Positions 1 to 6,752 of a DNA stretch of 9,115 bases are shown here, in pieces; the first letter of the stretch is position 1, and each line of letters starts with the position of its first letter. Location of the stretch: NCBI GenBank assembly GCA_030036975.1, contig JASHSE010000102.1:1-9115 (forward strand), given 5' to 3'. The notes under the pieces are model-generated. The model saw only the letters and a program-made list of their open reading frames with translations. It was not told the origin of the DNA and made no database searches. The position numbers and the translations under genes were made by a program. The DNA is from Xanthobacteraceae bacterium (GTDB lineage: Bacteria > Pseudomonadota > Alphaproteobacteria > Rhizobiales > Xanthobacteraceae).

Positions 1-670
1 AGCCGCCGTCCCAGTAGGGCACGCCGTCAATTTCAACCGCGCGAAACAACAGTGGCAGGCAGGCCGACGCCATCACCGCGTCGGCCGTGATCTTGTCGCG
101 CGGAAAGATGCGCACGCGGCCGGTCTGCACGTTGGTGGCGGAAATAAAAATCTGCAGATCCGAGGCGGCGCGCAACGCTTCGAAATCGACGAACCGCTCG
201 ATCAAGTCCTTGAGCGGATTGATGTTCAGCGGATTGACGTCGTACGGCGAAAAGTAATGCGACAGCGCGTCGAACCAGGCCTGGACCGGCGTGCCTTCGA
301 GCGGCGTGAACGACAAGAGGCGCTCCATCACCGTGCGCTGCAGGCTGGGAAGCTGCCCGGTGCTGCTGACGGCACGCCAGAAATCGGCGAGCCGCTTTTG
401 CGCTTCGGCACGCCCGCCGCGCGCCAGCCCGTCCGCCAGCATGACGGCGTTGACGGCACCGGCCGAGGTGCCGGAAACGCCCTCGACGCCAAGCCGCTCA
501 TCCTCCAACAGATAGTCGAGCACGCCCCAGGTGAACGCCCCATGGGCACCGCCGCCCTGCAGCGCAAGATTGATGCGCTTGGTGATTGCCGAAGGCTTTT
601 GCTCGGTTGCCCGACCCGGCAACAGCGCAGCGATCAAGTCTTTCATGCCGCGCTTGGCAGGCGCATCCAT
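1..670 (-). CDS. patatin-like phospholipase family protein (3' end cut by window edge)
   Basis: Predicted serine acyl hydrolase of the patatin fold, with a Ser-Asp catalytic dyad acting on acyl esters; it is probably cytoplasmic, as no signal peptide is seen. My minus-strand translation gives 223 residues before the edge. Visible motifs are the glycine-rich oxyanion loop QGGGAHG (residues 38-44), the nucleophile elbow GTSAG (67-71, Ser69) and the DGG motif with the presumed catalytic Asp221, the last full codons in the window. All core catalytic elements are therefore present; only the C-terminal part is missing. The loop has His where many bacterial patatins have Lys or Arg. The ATG lies 2 nt after the TGA of the hydroxybutyrate dehydrogenase gene, so the two are almost certainly co-transcribed and translationally coupled. 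Substrate is unknown: phospholipid, lipid ester or polyhydroxyalkanoate oligomer are all possible. Family assignment is firm; the role is inferred. Confidence 0.93.
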   Translation of the reverse strand, partial: MDAPAKRGMKDLIAALLPGRATEQKPSAITKRINLALQGGGAHGAFTWGVLDYLLEDERLGVEGVSGTSAGAVNAVMLADGLARGGRAEAQKRLADFWRAVSSTGQLPSLQRTVMERLLSFTPLEGTPVQAWFDALSHYFSPYDVNPLNINPLKDLIERFVDFEALRAASDLQIFISATNVQTGRVRIFPRDKITADAVMASACLPLLFRAVEIDGVPYWDGG

Positions 671-672
671 GC

Positions 673-1455
673 TCACGCCGCGGTCCAGCCGCCGTCGACC
701 GAATAGGCCGAGCCGGTGATGGTCGCCGCCGCATCGCTCGCCAGGAACACGGCGAGCGCGCCGATGTTCTCCGGTTTGGTGAACTGGTGCATCGGCTGCT
801 TCTCCGACAACAGGGCGATCTCCTCCTCGCGCACTGGCCGGCCGGAAACCTTGGCGCGCGCGTCGATCTGCGCTTGCACCAGCGGCGTTAGCACCCAGCC
901 CGGGCAGATGGCGTTGCAGGTAATGCTGGAATTCGCGCACTCGATCGCCACCACTTTGGTCATACCGACGAGCCCGTGCTTGGCCGAGACGTAAGCGACC
1001 TTCTGCGCGCTCGCCACGAGGCCATGCGCCGAGGCAATGTTGATGATGCGGCCCCATTGGCGCTTCTTCATGCCGGGCACCGCGGCGCGGATGGTGTGGA
1101 ATGAAGAGGAAAGATTGACGGCGATGATCGCGTCCCACTTCTCGACGGGGAAATCCTCGATGTTAGCCACGTGCTGGATGCCGGCATTGTTCACCAATAT
1201 GTCGAGCGCACCGAACGTCTTCTCGGCCGTCCGCACCATGTCGGCAATCTCGGCGGGCTTCGACATGTCGGCGGGCGAATAGACTGCTTTGACGCCGAAT
1301 TGCTTCTCGAGCCCTGCGCGTTCGTTCTCGATCGCCGCCTTGTCGCCAAAGCCGTTGATGGTGAGGTTGGCGCCCTCGGCGGCGAACGCCCGGGCGATGG
1401 CGAGCCCGATGCCCGAGGTCGAGCCGGTGACAAGCGCGGACTTTCCTTTCAGCAT
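673..1455 (-). CDS. bdhA: D-3-hydroxybutyrate dehydrogenase (SDR family)
   Basis: Oxidises D-3-hydroxybutyrate to acetoacetate with NAD+, the step that feeds products of polyhydroxybutyrate breakdown into acetoacetyl-CoA. The 260-residue product has the usual length for this short-chain dehydrogenase. Visible are the NAD-binding GSTSGIG (11-17), NNAG (89-92), and catalytic Asn114, Ser142, Tyr155 and Lys159. Residues known to bind the substrate carboxylate or shape the pocket in the Pseudomonas fragi enzyme occur at the same numbers here: Gln94, His144, Lys152, Trp187, Gln196 and Trp257, so the specific function is well supported. An upstream ATG at 1488 would add 11 residues (MPRPHRELGIA) before the normal MLKGK start; I prefer 1455 because it gives the family N-terminus and matches the numbering. 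It is the first gene of a unit with the patatin-like gene and is divergent from the zinc regulator. Confidence 0.95.
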   Translation of the reverse strand: MLKGKSALVTGSTSGIGLAIARAFAAEGANLTINGFGDKAAIENERAGLEKQFGVKAVYSPADMSKPAEIADMVRTAEKTFGALDILVNNAGIQHVANIEDFPVEKWDAIIAVNLSSSFHTIRAAVPGMKKRQWGRIINIASAHGLVASAQKVAYVSAKHGLVGMTKVVAIECANSSITCNAICPGWVLTPLVQAQIDARAKVSGRPVREEEIALLSEKQPMHQFTKPENIGALAVFLASDAAATITGSAYSVDGGWTAA

Positions 1456-1637
1456 GGCAATTCCCAATTCTCGGTGTGGGCGTGGCAAAGTGGGCGCAGG
1501 CGGCGGGCCAGCGAGGTGAGGGCGGGACTCTGAGGCGCTTCTTGCTGCAGTGCAACATAAAAAGGGGCGGCGCCGTCACGTTTTCGCGAGGCGGCCGGCC
1601 GCGCTAGCATCGGCGCGCCACAGACTCCGGCGGAACC

Positions 1638-2135
1638 ATGGGTGTGAAGACAATGCTGCGCGCGATTTTCCCGGCGCCCGACCACGACCACAAACGGTGC
1701 ACCAGCACGGCGATCGCCCATGCCGAAGCCCGCTGCGCGGCGCGCGCGCAACGGCTGACGCCGATCCGCCGCCACGTGCTCGAGACGCTGCTCGCCAGCC
1801 ACAATCCGCTGGGCGCCTACGAGATCATCGAGCGGATGGCGGACAAAAAGGGCCGGCCGGCGCCGATCACGGTCTATCGCGCGCTCGATTTTCTGCGCGA
1901 CAACGGACTCGTGCACCGCATCGAGAGTCGCAACGCCTTCGTGGCGTGCGTGCATAATCACAGCGGCGACGCTCTCATCGTGTTCCTCATTTGCGAGCGC
2001 TGCGGCGCGGTCGGCGAGAGTCCGGGCGATGCCGTAGCGCAAGCGCTCAAAGCATCGTCGCGGGCGGCCGGATTTTCGCCCAAAAGCCCGCTGATCGAGA
2101 TCGTCGGCATCTGCTCGCACTGCCGGCAGCGCTGA
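1638..2135 (+). CDS. zur: Fur-family transcriptional regulator, Zur type (zinc uptake regulator)
   Basis: A metal-dependent repressor, 165 residues, that should bind operators of zinc acquisition genes when loaded with zinc. The winged-helix recognition segment TVYRALDFLRDNGLVHRIES (78-97) is very close to that of E. coli Zur. Cys119-x2-Cys122 and Cys159-x2-Cys162 form the structural zinc site. The regulatory site is visible as His93, Cys104, a His in the VHNH segment (106 or 108) and Glu127, matching E. coli His77, Cys88, His96 and Glu111. The N-terminus carries a short HDHKRC stretch before the core; it may also bind metal, but this is untested. ATG 1638 is taken; ATG 1653 (MLRAIF) is an alternative. 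No znuABC genes lie in the window. The next gene, an EamA transporter, starts 30 nt after the stop and is a likely operon partner. Confidence 0.9.
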   Translation: MGVKTMLRAIFPAPDHDHKRCTSTAIAHAEARCAARAQRLTPIRRHVLETLLASHNPLGAYEIIERMADKKGRPAPITVYRALDFLRDNGLVHRIESRNAFVACVHNHSGDALIVFLICERCGAVGESPGDAVAQALKASSRAAGFSPKSPLIEIVGICSHCRQR

Positions 2136-2165
2136 TCCTGCAACGCCGATCGCACCAAAGCCCAC

Positions 2166-3065
2166 GTGTCGAAAAACGCGCCCTCGTCCCGACCGCTCGA
2201 CGCTTTGGCCGTAGCGGTGACGGTCGGGCTCTGCGTCAGCTGGGGCTTTAACAACGTCGCCATCAAGCTCGCGATCCACGACATTCCGCCGCTGATCCAG
2301 TCGGCGGCGCGCTCGGCGATAGCCGCGCTTCTGGTCACGGCCTGGACGCAGGCCCGCGGTATCGCGCTGTTCAGGCGCGACGGCACGCTCGCCGCCGGAA
2401 TCCTGGCCGGCGTACTCTTTGCGCTCGAGTTCCTGCTGATCTATCGCGGCCTGGTCTGGACGACGGTGACGCGCGGCACGCTGTTTCTCTATCTGGCGCC
2501 GTTCTTCGTCGTCATCGGATCACGCTGGCTCATTCCGGGCGATCGTTTTCGTCCGTCGCAATGGCTCGGCCTTGTGCTGTCGTTTGCCGGCATCGTTATC
2601 GCCTTCGGCGTTCCGGCCCCGGCCTCCGATCCGCATCAAATGCTCGGCGATTTGATGCTGGTCGGCGCCGCGGCGGCGTGGGCGGCGACCACGCTGGTCA
2701 TCAAGGCGAGCGCGCTCAACCGCGTGAGCGCGGAAAAAACCCTGCTTTACCAACTGGCGGTATCGGCGCCGCTCCTCGCTGCCGGCGCCGCCGCGTTCGG
2801 CGAGCACGTCGATGCCATGCCGTCGGCGCTGGCGCTCGGCGCCTTCGCCTATCAGACGCTTTGGGTCGCGAGCGTGACCTTTCCGGTCTGGTTCGCGCTG
2901 ATCGTGCGCTATTCCGCCGGCCGGTTGTCGGCATTCACGTTCCTGGCGCCGTTGTGCGGCGTGGCGGCGGGTCATACGGTGCTGAACGAACCCTTGACGC
3001 CGGCCTTCGCGCTGGCTGTGGTGCTGGTGGCCGCCGGCCTGATTTTCGTCAACCGGCCGCAATGA
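2166..3065 (+). CDS. EamA/DMT-family transporter
   Basis: Predicted inner-membrane carrier of the drug/metabolite transporter superfamily, 299 residues, with two tandem EamA repeats and about ten hydrophobic helices, the standard architecture. The first half opens with a helix containing CVSWGFNNVAIKLAI (about 23-37); the second starts after the loop around residue 155 with DLMLVGAAAAWAATTLVIK and ends with the NEPLTP segment before the last helix. The start is GTG at 2166, as no ATG lies nearby in frame; the ribosome site is weak. It sits 30 nt after zur, and its stop overlaps the next start as ATGA, so the three genes are probably one transcript. The substrate cannot be read from sequence: the family exports amino acids, nucleotide precursors, metabolites and some metallophores. 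Linkage to zur makes a zinc-related cargo a reasonable guess only. Confidence 0.9.
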   Translation: MSKNAPSSRPLDALAVAVTVGLCVSWGFNNVAIKLAIHDIPPLIQSAARSAIAALLVTAWTQARGIALFRRDGTLAAGILAGVLFALEFLLIYRGLVWTTVTRGTLFLYLAPFFVVIGSRWLIPGDRFRPSQWLGLVLSFAGIVIAFGVPAPASDPHQMLGDLMLVGAAAAWAATTLVIKASALNRVSAEKTLLYQLAVSAPLLAAGAAAFGEHVDAMPSALALGAFAYQTLWVASVTFPVWFALIVRYSAGRLSAFTFLAPLCGVAAGHTVLNEPLTPAFALAVVLVAAGLIFVNRPQ

Positions 3066-3934
3066 CCGGCCAAGCGGCGCCAGTAGCAAAAATGGCGAAC
3101 GGACCTGGACATTTGCGGACGGCGAACCTCGACGAGGCCGTGCAGCAGGCCGTGTTCGCCCTCAACAACAAACGTCCGGACGAAGCGGAGCGGATCGCCG
3201 GCGCGGTGCTCAAACGCGATCCGCGCCACGCCGGCGCGCTGCATGTTGTCGGCTGCGCGCGCTTGATGCAGGGCCGCGCCCAAGAGGCGATCGCGCCGCT
3301 CGAAGCCGCCGCGCGCGCCCAGCACAACCCGGAGATCGACCTTAAGCTTGCGACCGCGCTGCGCAACGCCGGCCGGGTCGACGATGCGGTGTCGCGACTC
3401 AAGCGGGCCACAAAACGGCAGCCGCCATTCGTCCCGGCTTTTCACGAGCTCGGCTGCCTGCTCGCCGTCCTGGAGCGCTACGACGAAGCCATCGAAGTGT
3501 TTCGCCACGGTCTCGAACTGGCGCCGATGACGATGCAGCTGTCGCTGCAGCTTGGCGGCGTGTCTATGCAATGCCGCAAATGGGCCGACGCCAAGGCCGC
3601 CTTCGCCCAAACGCTCGGTATTGCTCCGAATTCGCCCGAAGCGCTGTTCGGCATGGCCAAAGCGCATCAGGAACTCGGCGAATACCGCGCCGCTGCCGCA
3701 TGTTATCGACGCTGCCTGCGCGTAAAGCCCGACCCGCTCATCTGGCACAATCTCGGCCGCTGTTTGTTGATGATCGGTGAGAATGAAGAGGGCTACGATT
3801 GCCTGCGTTGGGCGGTGCGCGGCGATCCGAAGCGCTATGGCGGTGTGCTCGGCACGCTGGTGAAATCGCCGCACGGGCGCTTCTTTCTGCGGCCGAGCGC
3901 CGCCGCGCGCTTTATCCGCGAAGCAAAAAGCTAA
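3062..3934 (+). CDS. tetratricopeptide-repeat (TPR) protein
   Basis: A 290-residue, probably soluble cytoplasmic protein made almost wholly of TPR helices from about residue 24 to 255, roughly seven units. Clear repeat signatures include RYDEAIEVFRHGLELAP and GEYRAAAACYRRCLRVKPDP, with the usual small residues and the proline closing each unit. There is no signal peptide, transmembrane segment or catalytic domain, so it probably serves as a protein-interaction scaffold. ATG 3062 overlaps the transporter stop (ATGA) and has no clear ribosome site of its own, which suggests translational coupling; ATG 3092 is a possible internal start. The reading frame stays open far upstream of 3062, but that part is only the out-of-frame shadow of the transporter gene. 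The partner is unknown. Being last in a zur-led unit suggests, but does not show, a role connected with the transporter. Confidence 0.85.
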   Translation: MTGQAAPVAKMANGPGHLRTANLDEAVQQAVFALNNKRPDEAERIAGAVLKRDPRHAGALHVVGCARLMQGRAQEAIAPLEAAARAQHNPEIDLKLATALRNAGRVDDAVSRLKRATKRQPPFVPAFHELGCLLAVLERYDEAIEVFRHGLELAPMTMQLSLQLGGVSMQCRKWADAKAAFAQTLGIAPNSPEALFGMAKAHQELGEYRAAAACYRRCLRVKPDPLIWHNLGRCLLMIGENEEGYDCLRWAVRGDPKRYGGVLGTLVKSPHGRFFLRPSAAARFIREAKS

Positions 3935-3979
3935 AGCGTGATAATTTTAGATCGATTCGACACCGACACGGTTGCTTCA

Positions 3980-4139
3980 CCTCTCCCCGGAGGGGAGAGG
4001 TCGAGCGAGCCAACGGGTCGGCGCGAAGCGCCTCCCGATGACAAGCTCCGCGAGCGAGGGTGAGGGGGTTCGGAAGGTGTAGATTTTTCTCAAACTTCCG
4101 AACCCCCTCACCCCGACCCTCTCCCCTCCGGGGAGAGGG
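3980..4139. repeat. composite palindromic intergenic repeat (nested hairpins)
   Basis: Three symmetric blocks are visible. Left end: CCTCTCCCC (3980-3988), GGA loop, GGGGAGAGG (3992-4000). Right end: CCCTCTCCCC (4117-4126), TCC loop, GGGGAGAGGG (4130-4139). The two ends are also inverted copies of each other with one indel. Inside, a perfect 19-bp inverted repeat, GGGTGAGGGGGTTCGGAAG at 4058-4076 and its complement at 4095-4113, flanks an 18-nt T-rich loop. The whole could fold into one long cruciform or several hairpins. It lies between convergent genes and could end transcription from both sides. Similar CTCTCCCC/GGGGAGAG palindromes are, from memory, common between genes in Bradyrhizobium-like genomes; copy number cannot be judged here. 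Confidence 0.85.
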
Positions 4140-4184
4140 AGTGCGCCGTGCCAGCGCTGCCGCATCGACCTAAGATCATTGGCT

Positions 4185-4904
4185 TTAGCGCTTCGCCGCC
4201 CGATATTTGCGGCGGTAGACATCGTTGCCGTGGAGGATTTCACCGCGGGTCTGGAACAGCCGCGCGGCATCGTCATCCGACAGCGCCTCGAAGCTGCCGG
4301 ACCAATTTTCGCGTTTGACCGGCAGACACTGCGCGACCGGCGTGCCCTTCGGCAGCACGCCGTTAAAATCCGGGTCATGCCAGTGCGCCGGAAAAAGCAC
4401 CGGATTATCGTGGAACGCGTCGCAATCGACGAGGCCGGTGAGCGTGGTGAAGGGCAGGTCGCGACGATTGACCGGGTGCGTGAACAGCAGCGAATAGCCG
4501 GCCGGCGCCTGGATGGTCCAGAAATTGCTGAACTTGATGATGAAGCGGTCGTCGTCGAAGAATGGCGTACCGGCGATTTGGCTCGGATCATGAAAATCGA
4601 TCGGCGAATAGGAATGATCGCCGACGACGCCCTCGGGCACATCGAAGTTCCAACTGAATTCGCCGTCGTGCACTTCGAGATCGATCGCCAACGGGATCAG
4701 AAACCCATAAGTCATGGCGTCGATGAACGGCGGACATTTTTTGACGGTAAAGCTTTCGCCGCCCAACGTTGGATTGAAGGCCTTCTGCGGCAAGGCTTTG
4801 AACCAGTCGGGCAGGCCGGTCACTGCCGGAATCGGCCGCGGAATGACGTTCTCGAGCCCGCGCGGACAGCGGAAGGTCAGCGTCATTTCGGTTGCCGCAT
4901 CCAT
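4185..4904 (-). CDS. conserved protein of unassigned function, DUF6065-like
   Basis: A 239-residue soluble protein without signal peptide or membrane helix. The start at 4904 gives MDAATEMTLTFRCPRG; the frame is open upstream to an ATG at 5072, but those 56 residues are low-complexity and basic, and a GGGGG stretch sits upstream of 4904. Visible blocks include VIPRPIPAVTGLPDWFKALP, TVKKCPPFIDAMTYGFLIPL, FTHPVNRRDLPFTTLTGLVD and PKGTPVAQCLPVKRENW. These resemble, from memory, proteins annotated DUF6065, which have no established biochemical role. The protein is rich in aromatic residues and in His/Asp (HWHDPDF, FHDPSQ), so metal or ligand binding is possible, but I see no recognised catalytic signature. 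It is convergent with the TPR gene and divergent from ispG, with no obvious operon partner. That it is a real gene is well supported; the family name is moderate. Confidence 0.75.
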   Translation of the reverse strand: MDAATEMTLTFRCPRGLENVIPRPIPAVTGLPDWFKALPQKAFNPTLGGESFTVKKCPPFIDAMTYGFLIPLAIDLEVHDGEFSWNFDVPEGVVGDHSYSPIDFHDPSQIAGTPFFDDDRFIIKFSNFWTIQAPAGYSLLFTHPVNRRDLPFTTLTGLVDCDAFHDNPVLFPAHWHDPDFNGVLPKGTPVAQCLPVKRENWSGSFEALSDDDAARLFQTRGEILHGNDVYRRKYRAAKR

Positions 4905-4994
4905 GGCAAAAGGCCCCCGCCGGCTGGCAAAGCGCCGGCCCCCGCCTGACGAAAGTTTAGGCGAAGGGGCTCGGGTTGTATACGCTTCGTGAAT

Positions 4995-5025
4995 TTGCGG
5001 GCGAGAGTGGTAACCGTGACATAAT
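4995..5025 (+). promoter_or_regulatory. candidate promoter upstream of ispG
   Basis: TTGCGG at 4995-5000 and CATAAT at 5020-5025 resemble -35 and -10 elements, but the 19-bp spacer is long. They lie about 150 nt before the ispG start, in the 273-nt gap between the two divergent genes. A 6-bp inverted repeat, GCATGG (5124-5129) and CCATGC (5133-5138), lies between this and the gene. Apart from these I see no clear structure, RNA or small gene in the gap. Confidence 0.25.
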
Positions 5026-5163
5026 CGATCAAAGGGGTGGAACGCCCGGCAAATGCTTGGCCCGGGGTCCATGCGTGGCTCCTCGTCAAACAGTCACCAT
5101 GACGCTATATCCAGGACACGGCAGCATGGATGCCATGCGCCCGATGCTTCGCATATTAGCGCT

Positions 5164-5169
5164 AAAGGA
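5164..5169 (+). promoter_or_regulatory. ribosome binding site of ispG
   Basis: AAAGGA lies 8 nt before the ATG at 5178, which is followed directly by a second ATG at 5181. The spacing favours the first. Confidence 0.6.
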
Positions 5170-5177
5170 TTGATCCA

Positions 5178-6428
5178 ATGATGGAATTTTCTGGCCCGGC
5201 AGAACGGCACAAGACCGTGCCGGTGCAGGTGGGCAAGGTGACGGTCGGCGGCGGCGCTCCCATCGTGGTGCAGTCGATGACCAATACCGACACCGCCGAC
5301 GCAGAGGCGACCGCCCGACAAGTGGCGGCGCTGGCGCGGGCCGGTTCGGAAATCGTGCGCATTACCGTGGACCGCGACGAGGCCGCGGCCGCCGTTCCCC
5401 GCATCAAGGAGCGGCTTCTGCAGATGAGCGTCGACGTGCCGATCGTCGGCGACTTCCACTACATCGGCCACAAGCTTCTTGCCGATCATCCGGGTTGCGC
5501 CGAGGCGCTCGATAAATACCGCATCAACCCGGGCAATGTCGGCTTCAAGGAAAAGAAAGACCGCCAATTCGGCGCCATCGTCGAGACCGCGATCCGCCAC
5601 AACAAGCCGGTGCGCATCGGCGCCAATTGGGGCTCGCTCGATCAGGAGCTGCTGACGCACCTGATGGACCAGAATGCCAAATCGAACCATCCGGTCGATG
5701 CCCGCGACGTGACGCGCGAAGCCATGGTGCAGTCGGCGCTGTTGTCGGCGCAGCGCGCCGAGGACATCGGCCTGCCGAAAAACCGGATTATTCTGTCCAC
5801 AAAAGTTTCAGCCGTGCAGGATCTGATCGGCGTCTATGGCGAGTTGGCGCGGCGCTCCGATTACGCGCTCCATCTCGGCCTGACCGAAGCCGGCATGGGG
5901 ACGAAAGGCGTGGTCGCCTCATCGGCCGCCATGGGCACGCTGTTGCAGCAGGGCATCGGCGATACGATCCGCATTTCGCTCACGCCTGAGCCGAACGGCG
6001 ACCGCACGCTCGAAGTGAAAGTGGCGCAGGAACTGTTGCAGACCATGGGGCTGCGCACCTTCGTGCCGCTGGTCGCCGCCTGCCCGGGCTGCGGCCGCAC
6101 CACCTCGACGACGTTCCAGGAGCTCGCCGCCGGCATCCAGCACTTCATCCGCGACTCGATGCCGGAATGGAAGACGCGCTATCCAGGAGTCGAGGGGCTC
6201 AACGTCGCGGTGATGGGCTGCATCGTCAACGGCCCCGGCGAATCCAAGCACGCCGACATCGGCATTTCGCTCCCCGGCACCGGCGAACAGCCGACGGCGC
6301 CGGTTTTCATCGACGGCAAGAAGGCCGCAACGCTGCGCGGCCCGACGCTCGCGGCGGATTTTCAGAAGCTAGTGATCGAGTATATCGAGCGGCGGTATGG
6401 CCAGGGCGGACGCGCGGCAGCGGAGTAG
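5178..6428 (+). CDS. ispG: 4-hydroxy-3-methylbut-2-en-1-yl diphosphate synthase
   Basis: Catalyses the penultimate step of the methylerythritol phosphate pathway, converting the cyclic diphosphate MEcPP to HMBPP with reducing power from flavodoxin or ferredoxin; cytoplasmic. The 416-residue product carries the N-terminal TIM-barrel with VPVQVGKVTVGGGAPIVVQS, SMTNTDTAD and YRINPGNVG, and the C-terminal iron-sulfur domain. The 4Fe-4S ligands are visible as Cys302 and Cys305 (CPGCGRT), Cys348 (MGCIVNGPGE) and Glu355. The distance between the second and third Cys is longer than in the E. coli enzyme, giving a longer protein overall. It appears to be a single-gene unit: the gene behind lies the other way and nothing follows closely. 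Function is certain from the motifs; all key residues are present. Confidence 0.98.
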   Translation: MMEFSGPAERHKTVPVQVGKVTVGGGAPIVVQSMTNTDTADAEATARQVAALARAGSEIVRITVDRDEAAAAVPRIKERLLQMSVDVPIVGDFHYIGHKLLADHPGCAEALDKYRINPGNVGFKEKKDRQFGAIVETAIRHNKPVRIGANWGSLDQELLTHLMDQNAKSNHPVDARDVTREAMVQSALLSAQRAEDIGLPKNRIILSTKVSAVQDLIGVYGELARRSDYALHLGLTEAGMGTKGVVASSAAMGTLLQQGIGDTIRISLTPEPNGDRTLEVKVAQELLQTMGLRTFVPLVAACPGCGRTTSTTFQELAAGIQHFIRDSMPEWKTRYPGVEGLNVAVMGCIVNGPGESKHADIGISLPGTGEQPTAPVFIDGKKAATLRGPTLAADFQKLVIEYIERRYGQGGRAAAE

Positions 6429-6569
6429 CGCATCAACAAATCGGAGGCCGATTACTAATCCTTGCTCATAAAACCACGGAAGTTTGTCCTTCACGAAGCT
6501 CGCCAGAACAAGGAATCGAAGTGGATCGCGAGGTCCTGATTTTGAGGCGTGAAGAATTTCCTCGACCAT
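6369..6569 (-). pseudogene. possible remnant of a small hypothetical gene
   Basis: Minus-strand frame starting MVEEILHASKSGPRDP at 6569. The first 38 residues, to about 6456, have a natural protein-like composition, with SGPRDPLRF and VKDKLPWFYEQGL. Beyond that the frame runs into the antisense of the ispG end and loses this character before a TAG at 6369-6371. I see no ribosome site before 6569. The DNA here is clearly AT-richer than its surroundings. I recall similar short proteins in Bradyrhizobium-like genomes but cannot verify this. It may be a decayed or frameshifted short gene, an intact small gene, or chance. Confidence 0.3.
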
Positions 6570-6616
6570 CGTTGGGTGGAAAATACTTACTGCGTCTCCG
6601 AGGAAACTCGTCAGCC

Positions 6617-6710
6617 CGTAGGGTGGGCAAAGGCGCGAAGCGCCGTGCCCACGCGGCCTTAAGAAACTAAGGACATTATGGTGGGCACGCTTCGCTTTGC
6701 CCACTCTACG
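6617..6710. repeat. palindromic repeat with GTAGGGTGGGCAAAG arms
   Basis: The left arm CGTAGGGTGGGCAAAG (6617-6632) pairs with CTTTGCCCACTCTACG (6695-6710) with one mismatch. Further in, GTGCCCAC (6645-6652) pairs with GTGGGCAC (6681-6688), and both sides carry a GCGAAGC-like core in between. The 94-nt block would form a long hairpin with a loop of about 28 nt. This arm sequence is, from memory, a frequent dispersed repeat in Bradyrhizobium and relatives. It ends 42 nt before the start of the XRE-type gene. Confidence 0.8.
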
Positions 6711-6738
6711 AATGCGCGATTACGCGGACCGATATGGC

Positions 6739-6744
6739 AAGGAG
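6739..6744 (+). promoter_or_regulatory. ribosome binding site deciding the start of the HTH gene
   Basis: AAGGAG with 8 nt to ATG 6753. The frame is open back to 6678, but that extension lies largely inside the palindromic repeat, so this site fixes the start at 6753. Confidence 0.7.
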
Positions 6745-6752
6745 CACAAGCA

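Noticed and set aside
1489..1637. Zur operator in the gap between bdhA and zur
   Set aside because: I found no convincing AT-rich palindrome of the alphaproteobacterial Zur-box type; TGCAACATAAA near 1550 is at best half a site.
1449..2279. Long minus-strand open frame (276 codons) across the zur region
   Set aside because: It is antisense to zur and the transporter start, is rich in Arg, Ala and Asp as expected of shadows in GC-rich DNA, and shows no domain.
2972..3874. Long minus-strand open frame (300 codons)
   Set aside because: It lies opposite the TPR gene, whose repeats are unmistakable; its composition is that of an antisense shadow.
4179..4949. Plus-strand open frame of 256 codons
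   Set aside because: It mirrors the convergent DUF6065-like gene, which has patterned, protein-like sequence; this frame does not.
4905..5072. N-terminal extension of the DUF6065-like gene
   Set aside because: The added 56 residues are basic and irregular, and the family-like sequence starts at the ATG at 4904.
6439..6453. Small hairpin AATCGG-AGG-CCGATT just after ispG, considered as a terminator
   Set aside because: The stem is only 6 bp and no T-run follows it.
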